The notes beneath the pieces are model-generated. The model saw nothing but the letters and a program-made list of their open reading frames with translations, was not told the origin of the DNA and ran no database searches. DNA of 50,154 nucleotides from Bacteroidota bacterium. Its GTDB lineage: Bacteria > Bacteroidota > Bacteroidia > Chitinophagales > Chitinophagaceae. Of this stretch, positions 28,009 to 35,629 are shown in pieces. Numbering within the stretch: position 1 is the stretch's first letter; every line of letters begins with the position of its first letter. The stretch spans positions 1-50,154 of the forward strand of contig JABDAP010000004.1 in NCBI GenBank assembly GCA_013289065.1. Direction: 5' to 3'. A program made the translations under genes and the position numbers.

Positions 28009-28175
28009 ACCCCTGCCCCTAAAGGGGTTCTTAAATTCCCCTTTAGGGGCAGGGGTAAAACGAGAAACTCTTATGTGCCCTTTTCTAACACTATGTGTCT
28101 ATGTGTATCAAAAAGAATATTCAAAGAAGAATTCTTTTTCACCGCAAAGGCATAGCGTCACATGAGTTAGCAATG
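28009..28175. repeat. Composite intergenic repeat, copy 2 (modules A-B-C)
   Basis: Module A is a perfect 19-bp inverted repeat, ACCCCTGCCCCTAAAGGGG (28009-28027) and its complement (28038-28056), with a 10-nt loop. Module B: TTATGTGCCCTTTTCTAACA then CTATGTGTCTATGTGTATCA (about 28071-28112). Module C: TTTTTCACCGCAAAGGCATA then GCGTCACATGAGTTAGC (about 28134-28170). It matches the copy near 25.2-25.4 kb in order and strand. Confidence 0.9.
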
Positions 28176-28183
28176 CAATAAAA

Positions 28184-28684
28184 TTAATTTGCAGCTGTAT
28201 TCGAAGCTATTAAATTAATAGTGTTTAACATGCTTCGTGCATTAATGTTTTCCGGATACTCGAGTAAAACATCCTGGTAGATTTCTTTTGCTTTTTTGAC
28301 GTCACCGGTTTGTAAGTAACAATATGCCAGGTTGCAGATGGAGCTTTCTTTGATCGAACTTTTTGCAGAGCTGATCAGCAGAAAGAAACGATACTCATCT
28401 ATCCAATGATTTTTTGTATAATAACCGATCGTTTCCTGAAAGAACGGAATTGCTTCCATAAACTTTTCATTTTTGATAAGTTTTATTCCTTCAAAGATTG
28501 CATTCGGGAAGAATAAAAACCTTGTTAACTGCCGCAACATCATATAAACAAACAATGCGATCAACCAGAAGTTTTGTTTGTCAATTTGATAAAAACACAG
28601 GCATAATATTCCCAACACCAGCAATATGGGGATCAGCGCAAGCCAATTGGTTTGTTGTTTTGCAAAAGGAACTTTTGATGCCAT
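28184..28684 (-). CDS. Two-helix membrane protein with TPR-like C-terminus
   Basis: 166 residues. Two transmembrane helices near the N-terminus (about 15-32 and 38-58), then a soluble helical part with TPR character: FMEAIPFFQETIGYY, and ICNLAYCYLQTGDVKKAKEI followed by YQDVLLEYPENINARSML. Probably a cytoplasmic or periplasmic scaffold; function unknown. It starts 4 bp after the stop of the GyrI-like gene, so the two form an operon. Confidence 0.7.
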   Translation of the reverse strand: MASKVPFAKQQTNWLALIPILLVLGILCLCFYQIDKQNFWLIALFVYMMLRQLTRFLFFPNAIFEGIKLIKNEKFMEAIPFFQETIGYYTKNHWIDEYRFFLLISSAKSSIKESSICNLAYCYLQTGDVKKAKEIYQDVLLEYPENINARSMLNTINLIASNTAAN

Positions 28685-28688
28685 GGTC

Positions 28689-29126
28689 TTATTTTAAGCA
28701 CATTAAAAGTTCTGTTTCCAATTTAGTTTCATCCTCCACCCAATGCCCGTAGATCTCAATATATGGGAGTGTGGTTTCAAAACCTTTGTTCTTTATTTCT
28801 TCTCTCATAGCCAGCCCCACCTGTTTTAATAAACTATATGGGCCAATGTGTTTATAGTATGCATACTTATTAAGTGTAAGGTTTTTTTGTTCCAGCCCCG
28901 TACCGGGTTGGGGAATATGATTTAATTCTACGCCGGCAAATACTTTGTGATCGTCTTCATAGATCCAGATGTTCATCCCTTTATTTTCTAAACTGTTCGA
29001 CTTCACCGCCTGCCACATTTTATCCATTAACCGGAAAGCGGTTCCTGCATAATCTTTGTTTATGGCAGTGCCTGAAAAACCATGCACGGCAAGCTCCAGG
29101 GGTTTTGTGATGATTTCAATATTCAT
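28689..29126 (-). CDS. GyrI-like/effector-binding (SOUL-fold) protein
   Basis: A 145-residue stand-alone AraC/GyrI-like effector-binding domain. Visible parts are IITKPLELAVHGFSG at the start, a central MNIWIYEDDHKVFAGVEL strand pair and KNLTLNKYAYYKHIGPYSLL with the usual Y-x-x-x-x-H-x-G-P-Y pattern, then IEIYGHW. Members bind small hydrophobic ligands or act as gyrase inhibitors; without a DNA-binding domain this one is probably a ligand-binding or hydrolase-like protein. First gene of a two-gene operon. Confidence 0.8.
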   Translation of the reverse strand: MNIEIITKPLELAVHGFSGTAINKDYAGTAFRLMDKMWQAVKSNSLENKGMNIWIYEDDHKVFAGVELNHIPQPGTGLEQKNLTLNKYAYYKHIGPYSLLKQVGLAMREEIKNKGFETTLPYIEIYGHWVEDETKLETELLMCLK

Positions 29127-29474
29127 GATCTGTGCGTTTTAGCTGGTTGCTGAATAAATATACAAAAGTTGAGTTGATGATGTTTTACTGGCAGGAATTC
29201 CATTAATGCCCATCTCTTTTCCTTCGTTTTTCTCTTATCGAAATGCCCTACCTAAAAGATATAAATATTATGGAACGGCAAGTATTTTGGCGATGGCAGC
29301 TAAAAAATTTAACTAAGAGAAAAACGAAGATAAAGAGATAACGAGCATGTTTCAAATTTGAAGTATTGGAGCTGAATTGATGTTTTGCTGCAGATAAGTG
29401 GAATACATTCCACGCAAATTGCCGGAACAATATTTTGATATCTGAATACATTACTCACTTAAAAATTAATCATC
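29127..29474. repeat. Spacer with a 25-bp long-range inverted repeat
   Basis: TCTCTTTTCCTTCGTTTTTC plus TCTTA (29213-29237) pairs with TAAGAGAAAAACGAAGATAA plus AGAGA (29314-29338) at 23 of 25 positions across a 76-nt loop. A second feature is the dyad GTGGAATACATTCCAC at 29398-29413, about 60 bp before the next start. No gene is seen in the spacer. Confidence 0.7.
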
Positions 29475-29654
29475 ATGAAACTCTTATTAACTCTGGCGGC
29501 CGGCGCCGTTGTGATCCATCTTCTTTGTACAGAACAGGGAAGGTCTGCTGTTAACAAATTCAAAAAAAGCGCTGAAGACATCGTTGACGACCTTGTTGAA
29601 AAAGGCAAGTCATTATTTGGCGATGTTAAAGACAAAGCAGGCAGCGTTCTATAA
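29475..29654 (+). CDS. Small YtxH-like protein, paralogue 1
   Basis: 59 residues: an N-terminal hydrophobic segment (KLLLTLAAGAVVIHLL), then TEQGRSAVNKFKKSAEDIVDDLVEKGKSLF, an amphipathic, charged helix. This is the YtxH-like layout (short membrane anchor plus helical tail) associated with general stress in Gram-positive and Bacteroidota genomes. The next gene, 26 bp downstream, is a clear paralogue. The start ATG follows ATTAATCATC with no strong Shine-Dalgarno, as usual for this phylum. Too short for most gene-finders. Confidence 0.75.
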   Translation: MKLLLTLAAGAVVIHLLCTEQGRSAVNKFKKSAEDIVDDLVEKGKSLFGDVKDKAGSVL

Positions 29655-29680
29655 TTTTCACGTGTATTAAAACTGATTTT

Positions 29681-29908
29681 ATGAATCTTAAATTCATTGC
29701 GGGCCTCGTGATCGGCGCGGCCATCGTTCATTTCTTTTCTACCGAAGAAGGGAAAGCCCTGATACGCAGGTTTAAAAAAGATGTATCGAAAATAGAAGAT
29801 GACCTGGCTGAAATAAAAGACAACCTTTTAGACAAAGGCAGGTCATTGATACAGGATGCGGATGAAGAAAAAGATGAAACGGTTATTGTTGTAGTAGAGG
29901 GGATGTAG
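29681..29908 (+). CDS. Small YtxH-like protein, paralogue 2
   Basis: 75 residues, with the same plan as the gene 26 bp upstream: hydrophobic N-terminus (FIAGLVIGAAIVHFF), then STEEGKALIRRFKKDVSKIE and DDLAEIKDNLLDKGRSLIQD. It has an extra acidic and Val-rich tail (DEEKDETVIVVVEGM). The shared T-E-x-G-x-x-x-x-x-x-F-K-K pattern shows tandem duplication followed by divergence. Both are probably co-transcribed. Function unknown; a membrane-associated stress role is inferred from the family. Confidence 0.8.
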   Translation: MNLKFIAGLVIGAAIVHFFSTEEGKALIRRFKKDVSKIEDDLAEIKDNLLDKGRSLIQDADEEKDETVIVVVEGM

Positions 29909-29916
29909 ATTTTTTT

Positions 29917-29965
29917 CTACCCTGCCCCTGAAGGGTTTCTTGAGTTCTCTTTAGGGGCAGGGTAG
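29917..29965. repeat. GC-rich palindromic repeat, module A
   Basis: CTACCCTGCCCCTGAAGGG and CTCTTTAGGGGCAGGGTAG flank a short loop and fill the space between two convergent stop codons. Confidence 0.85.
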
Positions 29966-29966
29966 A

Positions 29967-31502
29967 TCAATCAGTATCAACCGGAAGATAGATCATGAAC
30001 TTTGCGCCTTTATTCAATTCGCCGATGGCAGTAATATAGCCATTATGATTTTCCGCGATCTTCTTACACAACGCAAGCCCGATGCCTGTTCCTGCATAAT
30101 CCTGTTTGCCATGCAGCCGCTGAAATAAGGAGAAGATTATTTTTTCATACTGTTGTTCAAACCCGATACCGTTGTCTTCAAAAATGATCTGCACATAATT
30201 CCTGTTAGTTAATGAAAGTGGCGGATTCTTTATCTGGTTTTTTGTAACAATATGCGAGCTTATTTTAATATGGGTCTTATCTTCTGAAAATTTCAAAGAA
30301 TTGCTGACGAGGTTGGCAAACAATTGCCCTAACTGCGTTTGATTACCTTTTATCACCGGAAGTTTTTCGCTTGTAATGGTGGCATGTTTTTCTTCGATCA
30401 TCAATTCAAAATCCTGCTTTACTTCATCCAGCACAAGATTGAGGTCTACATCGGTTAATTCAGATTTGTCTTTGTCGAGGCGGCTGTAATTCAATAATGC
30501 TTTAACCAGCATAACCATTCGTTTGGCAGACCGGTCCAGTTTTTCAAAATATTTTTTTACAAATGCTTCATCAGCATAATTTGTCTGGATCAATTCAGCA
30601 AATGTCTGGATCTTTCTAAGAGGTTCCTGAAGGTCATGTGAGGCAACGTAAGCGAACTGTTCCAATTCGCTGTTTTTTATTTCAAGTTCTCTTGTATAAG
30701 TAAGTAAACGCTGTTCGTCTAACTTTTTCTCGGTAAGGTCACGGGTTACTTTTGAAAAACCTATCAGTTCATTATTCTTTCCATGCAAAGCAGTGATCAC
30801 GATCGTTCCCCAAAATTGAGAACCATTTTTTCGCATGCGCCAGCCTTCGTGAATGGCTTTGCCTTTTTCTCTTGCCTCATTTAATAACCTATCCGGCAGG
30901 CCGCTCTCACGATCTTCTTTCGTATAAAATATGTCAAACCTTTTACCAATAATTTCGGAAGCAGTATATCCTTTGATATTCTCCGCACCTGCGTTCCAGT
31001 TTTCTATGATCCCGTTTTCATTCAACAGTATAATAGCGTAATCCTGTACTTCAGCGATCATTTTATGATATCGCTCTTCACTCATTTTCAGGTGGTCTTC
31101 CGCTATTTTTTTTTCGGTCAGATCCCTTGTCACTTTTGAAAAACCAATAACGTTATTATCGTTATCGTGTAATGCCGTAATAGTAATGCTGCCCCAGAAT
31201 TTTGTTCCGTCTTTTCTTTTTCTCCAGCCTTCCTGTGAGGCACTGCCATTTTTTTCTGCTTTAGCGATCAGTAAGCCTGGTAAATCGTTTGCAAGATCCT
31301 CCGGCAAATAAAATATGCTGAAGTGTTTGCCTACTATCTCTGTTTCTTTATACAACTTTATCTTTTCAGCGCCCCTGTTCCAGTTCTGTATAATTCCATT
31401 TTTGTCCAGTAAGATGATAGCATAGTCCTGTATCTCCTCGATCATCCTGTGATACAGTTCGTTGTTTTTTTCAAGGGGTGTATTCTTTCTGATTTCTATC
31501 AT
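29967..31502 (-). CDS. Soluble double-PAS sensor histidine kinase
   Basis: 511 residues from the ATG at 31502 (MIEIRKNTPL); the frame extends upstream into the preceding receiver gene but without domain character. Two near-identical PAS/PAC units (about 17-127 and 146-257) share the text E-x-QDYAIILL-x-x-NGII-x-NWN and end in VIGFSKVTRDLTEKK/LIGFSKVTRDLTEKK. HisKA has H289 (SHDLQEPLRK); HATPase boxes are NLVSNSLKFS, FEDNGIGFE and GTGIGLALC. There is no membrane segment, so it senses a cytoplasmic signal. A receiver-only gene 34 bp upstream on the same strand is the likely partner. Confidence 0.92.
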   Translation of the reverse strand: MIEIRKNTPLEKNNELYHRMIEEIQDYAIILLDKNGIIQNWNRGAEKIKLYKETEIVGKHFSIFYLPEDLANDLPGLLIAKAEKNGSASQEGWRKRKDGTKFWGSITITALHDNDNNVIGFSKVTRDLTEKKIAEDHLKMSEERYHKMIAEVQDYAIILLNENGIIENWNAGAENIKGYTASEIIGKRFDIFYTKEDRESGLPDRLLNEAREKGKAIHEGWRMRKNGSQFWGTIVITALHGKNNELIGFSKVTRDLTEKKLDEQRLLTYTRELEIKNSELEQFAYVASHDLQEPLRKIQTFAELIQTNYADEAFVKKYFEKLDRSAKRMVMLVKALLNYSRLDKDKSELTDVDLNLVLDEVKQDFELMIEEKHATITSEKLPVIKGNQTQLGQLFANLVSNSLKFSEDKTHIKISSHIVTKNQIKNPPLSLTNRNYVQIIFEDNGIGFEQQYEKIIFSLFQRLHGKQDYAGTGIGLALCKKIAENHNGYITAIGELNKGAKFMIYLPVDTD

Positions 31503-31536
31503 GTTGCGTTTTGGCTGCCGTGTCTTATAGTAACGG

Positions 31537-31911
31537 TCAATTACCCAGTATTTTTGATAAGATCTTCTCCAGGTCGGCAGGGCTGGCCGGTTTAACAATA
31601 AAATCAACAGCACCCAGTTCTTTGATCCTTTGCACAACAGCGTTTTCTGCTGTGGTTGAATACATAAAGATCTTGCAATCCGCCAATTGGGGCAGCTTTT
31701 TTAAGTTCGTTAAACATTCAATGCCATTCATTTTAGGCATATTCATATCCAGGAAGATGTAATCAGGCTTCAATTGCCCGTCTGCTAACACGTCTAATGC
31801 CGCCACGCCTGTATTAGCCGTAGCATAGGTGATGTTTTTATTAATTTTTTCCAGGGTCATTATAAGCACTTCCTGGTCGTCAAGATCATCGTCGATGAGT
31901 AAACATTGCAT
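31537..31911 (-). CDS. Single-domain response regulator (Rcp1-like)
   Basis: A 124-residue receiver with D7-D9, phospho-acceptor D55 (YIFLDMNMP) and K107 (IVKPAS). It lies 34 bp upstream of the double-PAS histidine kinase and on the same strand, so the two form a receiver-kinase operon of the type common in Bacteroidota. No output domain, so it probably acts as a phosphorelay or protein-binding switch. It is most similar in style to the receiver at 8637-9047 (LDDQ near the start and the FLDMNMPKMNGIECL core). Confidence 0.9.
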   Translation of the reverse strand: MQCLLIDDDLDDQEVLIMTLEKINKNITYATANTGVAALDVLADGQLKPDYIFLDMNMPKMNGIECLTNLKKLPQLADCKIFMYSTTAENAVVQRIKELGAVDFIVKPASPADLEKILSKILGN

Positions 31912-32306
31912 TATTTACTTCGTTTAATTAAGTGGTAAAGCGGTACTTACTTCTTCAAGATACGATACTTAAAACTGTTTGATCTTTATTTTGAAGGGAA
32001 GCTGTTAATAACAGCAAACATTTAATCTCTGCAATTATTGTGCCTTGGGGTTTGTCTATTTACCGCTGCCCCTAAAGGGGTTCTTGAGTTTCTCTTTAGG
32101 GGCAGGGGCGCATTAAGATGATAGATAATAGATGACAGTTGACAGAAAAACTCCTGTCAACCGTCATCTATCATCTGTCGCAGAGTTCATGCAGAACCTA
32201 TTCGTCTCCGCGCCTTCGCGGTGATCTTTTACTTCTCTTACCCACAAAGAAAGCGGGGTATAAAAATACCCCGCATACAACATGAGAATTATAACAAACT
32301 TCTTTA
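31912..32306. repeat. 395-bp spacer: module A palindrome, TAGATGA-word hairpin, module C half
   Basis: TGCCCCTAAAGGGG and CTCTTTAGGGGCAGGGG (about 32066-32107). Then AGATGATAGATAATAGATGA plus CAGTTGACAG (32116-32145) pairs with CTGTCAACCGTCATCTATCA plus TCTGTC (32154-32179). Then TCTCCGCGCCTTCGCGGTGA (about 32206-32225), which reads as an inverted module C. No gene is seen in the spacer. Confidence 0.8.
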
Positions 32307-33035
32307 TTATGGCTTACGCAAATAGATCTTGCCGTAAGTGGAATTTAAAATATATGCAGGCCCTTTACCGGGTTCAGCAGTGATGGAAGTAAAAAAATCT
32401 TTGTCAGTTTTATCGGTCAGGGTAAGATCAAGATTGCTTAATATCTGGCCATAATGCGTGGTTGCCTGTAATTTGCCGGTATTGGCCTGAACCACTGTAG
32501 CGTCAATACCGCCATACGGTGCATTAACTGTGGCGGGCGCATTAAAGTTTACCAGTTCAACAATACCATAGGTTGCTTTTACATTGGTAGATATATTTAC
32601 GGGCACTTTTATTTCTATGGTGATCTCCATATCAACACCATCAGATGTCATGCGGTTGCCATGGCCATGTGTGCTGGTATATTCATCAAACAGTTCTCTT
32701 GTGCGGAACATGGATTTTTTACCGGATGCATCGATTACAGTGTACCGGTGCGGTAAATGTTTCATGTCGGAGATCTTGTTGCTGATCGTGAGTACGCCAT
32801 CTGCAGTTTGATCTTCCAGTTTAAATGCAGTATCACTCTCACCGTCATTGATGTTTACCATAGCGGTTACGGATACTTCATTTTTATCCCAGGTACTGAT
32901 GCGTACCACCTGCGGGTAATCGAAACTAAGCTCCAGTTTATCACCGCTTTTTACCGGATAGGAGCGTGTAAGTTTTGTTTGCGCCAATGCACCCATGGTG
33001 ATCAGGCAGCAAAAGCAAATGAATATTGTTTTCAT
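32307..33035 (-). CDS. Secreted beta-helix-like protein (DUF4097-related)
   Basis: 242 residues with a signal peptide (CLITMGALAQ). The protein begins with a strand-rich part (TRSYPVKSGDKLELSFDYPQ, VRISTWDKNEVSVTAMV) and ends with short periodic strands (VKATYGIVELVNF, TVNAPYGGIDATVV, ATTHYGQILSN, STYGKIYLRKP), as in DUF4097 'putative adhesin' proteins. The closing YGKIYLRK matches the end of the next upstream gene (KIYLRKTN), so they are related. It is probably the last gene of the sigma/anti-sigma locus. Function unknown. Confidence 0.72.
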   Translation of the reverse strand: MKTIFICFCCLITMGALAQTKLTRSYPVKSGDKLELSFDYPQVVRISTWDKNEVSVTAMVNINDGESDTAFKLEDQTADGVLTISNKISDMKHLPHRYTVIDASGKKSMFRTRELFDEYTSTHGHGNRMTSDGVDMEITIEIKVPVNISTNVKATYGIVELVNFNAPATVNAPYGGIDATVVQANTGKLQATTHYGQILSNLDLTLTDKTDKDFFTSITAEPGKGPAYILNSTYGKIYLRKP

Positions 33036-33082
33036 AAAATAAAATTCAGTATGAATTGATTTCGGAACAATGGGGTTGATTT

Positions 33083-33178
33083 GTCAAGAAGGTTAAAAAG
33101 GTTAAACAGGGTTAAAAAGGGTTGCGTATTTCTTATTTTAACCCCTTTAACTTGCTTTAACCCTGTTTAACTACTTTA
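33083..33178. repeat. GGTTAAA-word inverted repeat
   Basis: AAGGTTAAAAAGGTTAAACA plus GGGTTAAAAAGGG (about 33090-33122) and the opposing TTTTAACCCCTTTAACTTGC plus TTTAACCCTGTTTAACT (about 33135-33172) form a long A/T-rich hairpin. On the minus strand the word starts directly after the stop of the DUF4097 gene. Confidence 0.75.
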
Positions 33179-33949
33179 GTTCGTCTTACGCAGGTAGATC
33201 TTGGCGTAATCTGATCTGAGTGTCATATCCAGCCCGCCACCGTTCAATTTGCCGGTTACTTTATTGCTGTAGCTGATCATTTCGGCATTGGTATTTTTTT
33301 CCAGTTCAATTTTCAGGTCGGCGGCTGCAAGTATTTCGCCGTATGATGTATTCATTTTTATATTTGCTTTGGTAGCAACAGGAATGGCAACATCTACATG
33401 GCCATAAATTGACGCGATGGAAACCGGCCCTTTTATATTATCGCTGAATTTCGCATCAACGGAACCATATACTGTTTTTATGGACATCGGGCCCGTTACG
33501 TTTTCGAGTTCAACATTGTTGTGCAGAACAGAAATTTCCAGTTCACTTTCCAGGTTATTGAAATGTGCCTTGCCTGCATTATCAACTTTCTGGTAAGTAT
33601 ATGATACACTTATGCCTTTTGGTACCATTATTTTTATCTGGCCGTTCCTTGTTGTAACGCCGGTCACTTCAACAGTAGCGCCTTTATCGGTTACATTAAC
33701 ACCCACACCTGTATTATCAATAACGCCTGAACCGTTGATGGGCCTGAGCCCTTTGGCACGTGGGTCTTCTTCACGGTCGCCCCTGTCTGAACTGATCACG
33801 ATCTCGCTGCCGTTATATCCTTCCACTTTTACAGAAGAAAGATTGATAACCAGTTTGCCGCTTGATTTTGCGAGTTTATATTCCTGCGCCTGTATGGCGG
33901 TAAATGCTGAGAGGATGATGACAGTAGTAAGTATGAGATACTTTTTCAT
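33176..33949 (-). CDS. DUF4097-family secreted beta-strand-repeat protein
   Basis: 257 residues, signal peptide ending near residue 21 (AFTAIQAQ). It is a long series of short beta strands with the DUF4097 periodicity: NNVELENVTGPMSIKTVYGS, VDAKFSDNIKGPVSIASIYG and MNTSYGEILAAADLKIELE. The C-terminus is KIYLRKTN. DUF4097 proteins are predicted beta-helix/adhesin-like and are frequently found beside ECF sigma/anti-sigma genes. Here it follows the anti-sigma gene after 129 bp on the same strand, consistent with being a target or part of the sigma unit (inference). Confidence 0.85.
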   Translation of the reverse strand: MKKYLILTTVIILSAFTAIQAQEYKLAKSSGKLVINLSSVKVEGYNGSEIVISSDRGDREEDPRAKGLRPINGSGVIDNTGVGVNVTDKGATVEVTGVTTRNGQIKIMVPKGISVSYTYQKVDNAGKAHFNNLESELEISVLHNNVELENVTGPMSIKTVYGSVDAKFSDNIKGPVSIASIYGHVDVAIPVATKANIKMNTSYGEILAAADLKIELEKNTNAEMISYSNKVTGKLNGGGLDMTLRSDYAKIYLRKTN

Positions 33950-34078
33950 TTTTTGATTTTTTGATTTTGTTAGATTGGGGTTAGAGGCAATACATCTGCG
34001 GTGCCGTCATGCATGAACCGGTTTGCTTTTGCAGTTACCTGGATTTAATGTTTGTGATTTTGGTTGAATTATTTTTTA

Positions 34079-34834
34079 TTATGACCGTAAAGTGAATATG
34101 CTTGCATACGCGTGATCTTTTACTGCGTCGATGGTGTTGGCGTCTTTTACAATTTTGTCCAGTTCGCTTAAAATAGAAGCTTCTCTCATCTTCGTCAGTA
34201 TTTCGATCAAACCGATCTGTACCATAGGATCTTTTTGTTTTTGTAAGGATGCAACCAGTTTTTTCTTCACATACGGTTCGCGGTAGAATTTGCTCAACCC
34301 ATCCAATGCAGCTAACCGTACGTTGGTACTTGGGTCCGTATCCATGGTATTTACCAATGCATCAACAATATCATGGCCCACACTTTTCAGTTCAGCCGCT
34401 TTTGAAGCCGCATTGATACGGTCGCCCGGCGATTCCATGTTTTCCAGTTTGGCAAACAATACCTGTTTGCGTGCGCTCAGTTCGTTGTCAACTGCGCTGG
34501 TATTAATAATTACCGGCTGCAGTTCATTTTTTACGGGTGCATCAACCGTTGCGGATTTTACTATTGGTTTTTCGGTAACCGTTGCTGCTGCAGTTATTTG
34601 TTTTACGGGTTCTTTTTGCATCATCAGAAAAGCAACACTGCCGGCGATCAGGATCAAACAGGCTGCTGCCGCCCAGCGAACCATCTTCATCGGTATAATA
34701 AGTGCCTGCTTTTTTTTGCCGGCATCTAACTGTTGCAATTGTTTCTGCAAACGCTCCAGTACGGCAGGATCGGGAACGCGTGTATCAAAACCCTGCTGGT
34801 TATTTTCTATAAACTGCTCCAATTCACTTTTCAT
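34079..34834 (-). CDS. Membrane-anchored anti-sigma factor-like protein with HEAT repeats
   Basis: 251 residues: cytoplasmic N-terminus (about 1-50, LEQFIENNQQGFDTRVPD), one transmembrane helix (about 52-72, RWAAAACLILIAGSVAFLMM), then a probable periplasmic region containing HEAT-type helical repeats (about 140-250; DALVNTMDTDPSTNVRLAAL and VASLQKQKDPMVQIGLIEIL). Its start codon overlaps the stop of the ECF sigma gene by 4 bp, the classic arrangement for a sigma factor and its regulator. No zinc-binding HxxxCxxC motif is visible. That it acts as the anti-sigma factor is inferred from position and topology. Confidence 0.75.
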   Translation of the reverse strand: MKSELEQFIENNQQGFDTRVPDPAVLERLQKQLQQLDAGKKKQALIIPMKMVRWAAAACLILIAGSVAFLMMQKEPVKQITAAATVTEKPIVKSATVDAPVKNELQPVIINTSAVDNELSARKQVLFAKLENMESPGDRINAASKAAELKSVGHDIVDALVNTMDTDPSTNVRLAALDGLSKFYREPYVKKKLVASLQKQKDPMVQIGLIEILTKMREASILSELDKIVKDANTIDAVKDHAYASIFTLRS

Positions 34835-35388
34835 GCTATGCCTCCCTCTTTAAGCGTTTTCAATATTTTTTGTTTGGCCCTGAAATACTGGATCCTGACG
34901 GTGTTGTTGGGCAATCCCAGCAGTTGCGCTATTTCAACCTGCGGGATATTTTCAATCGCATACAACTGGAAGATCGTTCGGTAACCGCCTGGCAGCTGGT
35001 CGATCGCTTTTCTTACTTCTTCCATGGTAAACACAAATGCTTTTTCATCAATGGCCTGTTCTTCTTCAACCGTTATTCTCGTGGGTTCCAGCTCAACCAG
35101 TTTCATTTTCTTTCTTCGTATCAGGTTGATGGATTTATTGATCGCGATCCTTTTCACCCATGCCCTGAATCCGCCCGTATTCTGAAAACCTGTAATGGCC
35201 TGAAAAGCCGCTAAAAAAGTTTCCTGTAAAATGTCTTCCGCTTCCGCCGTATGGTTCACCAAACGGTAAATGGTATTATACACTTCTTTGGAATACAGGT
35301 TATACAGCTGTGTGTAACCCGAGGCTTCGCCTCTTTTACACATGTCTATTATCTCCTCATGTTTTTGTATCGTCTCAGGGAATTCCAA
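34831..35388 (-). CDS. ECF-type RNA polymerase sigma factor
   Basis: 185 residues. Region 2 is visible (YTQLYNLYSKEVYNTIYRLV, AEDILQETFLAAFQ, then FRAWVKRIAINKSINLIRRK), as is region 4 (IDQLPGGYRTIFQLYAIEN, then IPQVEIAQLLGLPNNTVRIQ). The listed frame starts at TTG (MEFPETIQK; an in-frame TGA lies just upstream); the ATG at 35340 (MCKRGEASG), preceded by GAGGAG, is a strong alternative start. It is followed by an overlapping membrane protein that is probably its anti-sigma factor. Targets likely include the two strand-repeat genes downstream (inference). Confidence 0.92.
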   Translation of the reverse strand: MEFPETIQKHEEIIDMCKRGEASGYTQLYNLYSKEVYNTIYRLVNHTAEAEDILQETFLAAFQAITGFQNTGGFRAWVKRIAINKSINLIRRKKMKLVELEPTRITVEEEQAIDEKAFVFTMEEVRKAIDQLPGGYRTIFQLYAIENIPQVEIAQLLGLPNNTVRIQYFRAKQKILKTLKEGGIA

Positions 35389-35629
35389 AAGCTGTCAGCT
35401 GTGTTGTATGATTATCTAATCGCAGAAATTGTTTGAATGTTACAGGGGAGGGGAATATTTTTTTCCGGGCCACTGTAATTGGGGGTAAAAGTATGATAAG
35501 GAGGTGGAAGTAAATAGAGTAGATAAGGTATATAAAGTAAGAGGTTGGAATACGTTTCTTTTCTGCCCCTGCCCCTGAAGGGGTTATTGAGCTTAACTTT
35601 TTTAACCTTATTTAACCAGTTTAACCTTT
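35389..35629. repeat. Spacer with W1 word, module A half and GGTTAAA words
   Basis: AAGTAAATAGAGTAGATAAG plus GTATATAAAGTAAGAGG (about 35509-35545), then CCCCTGCCCCTGAAGGGG (about 35567-35584), then TTTTTAACCTTATTTAACCA plus GTTTAACCTTTTTAACCC (about 35599-35636), which forms the 3' end of the minus-strand regulator gene. Nothing gene-like was seen. Confidence 0.75.

Noticed and set aside
25222-28175. Insertion sequence or composite transposon flanking the receptor gene
   Set aside because: No transposase gene and no target-site duplication could be seen; only short palindromic modules in the same orientation.
31503-31637. Longer N-terminus of the double-PAS kinase overlapping the receiver gene
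   Set aside because: The extra residues are the out-of-frame end of the receiver gene; MIEIRKNTPL is a normal start 34 bp after its stop.
33083-33178. Telomere-like or origin-like TTAACCC repeats
   Set aside because: The word is variable, intergenic and repeated at several gene ends; there are no replication genes or DnaA-box cluster nearby.
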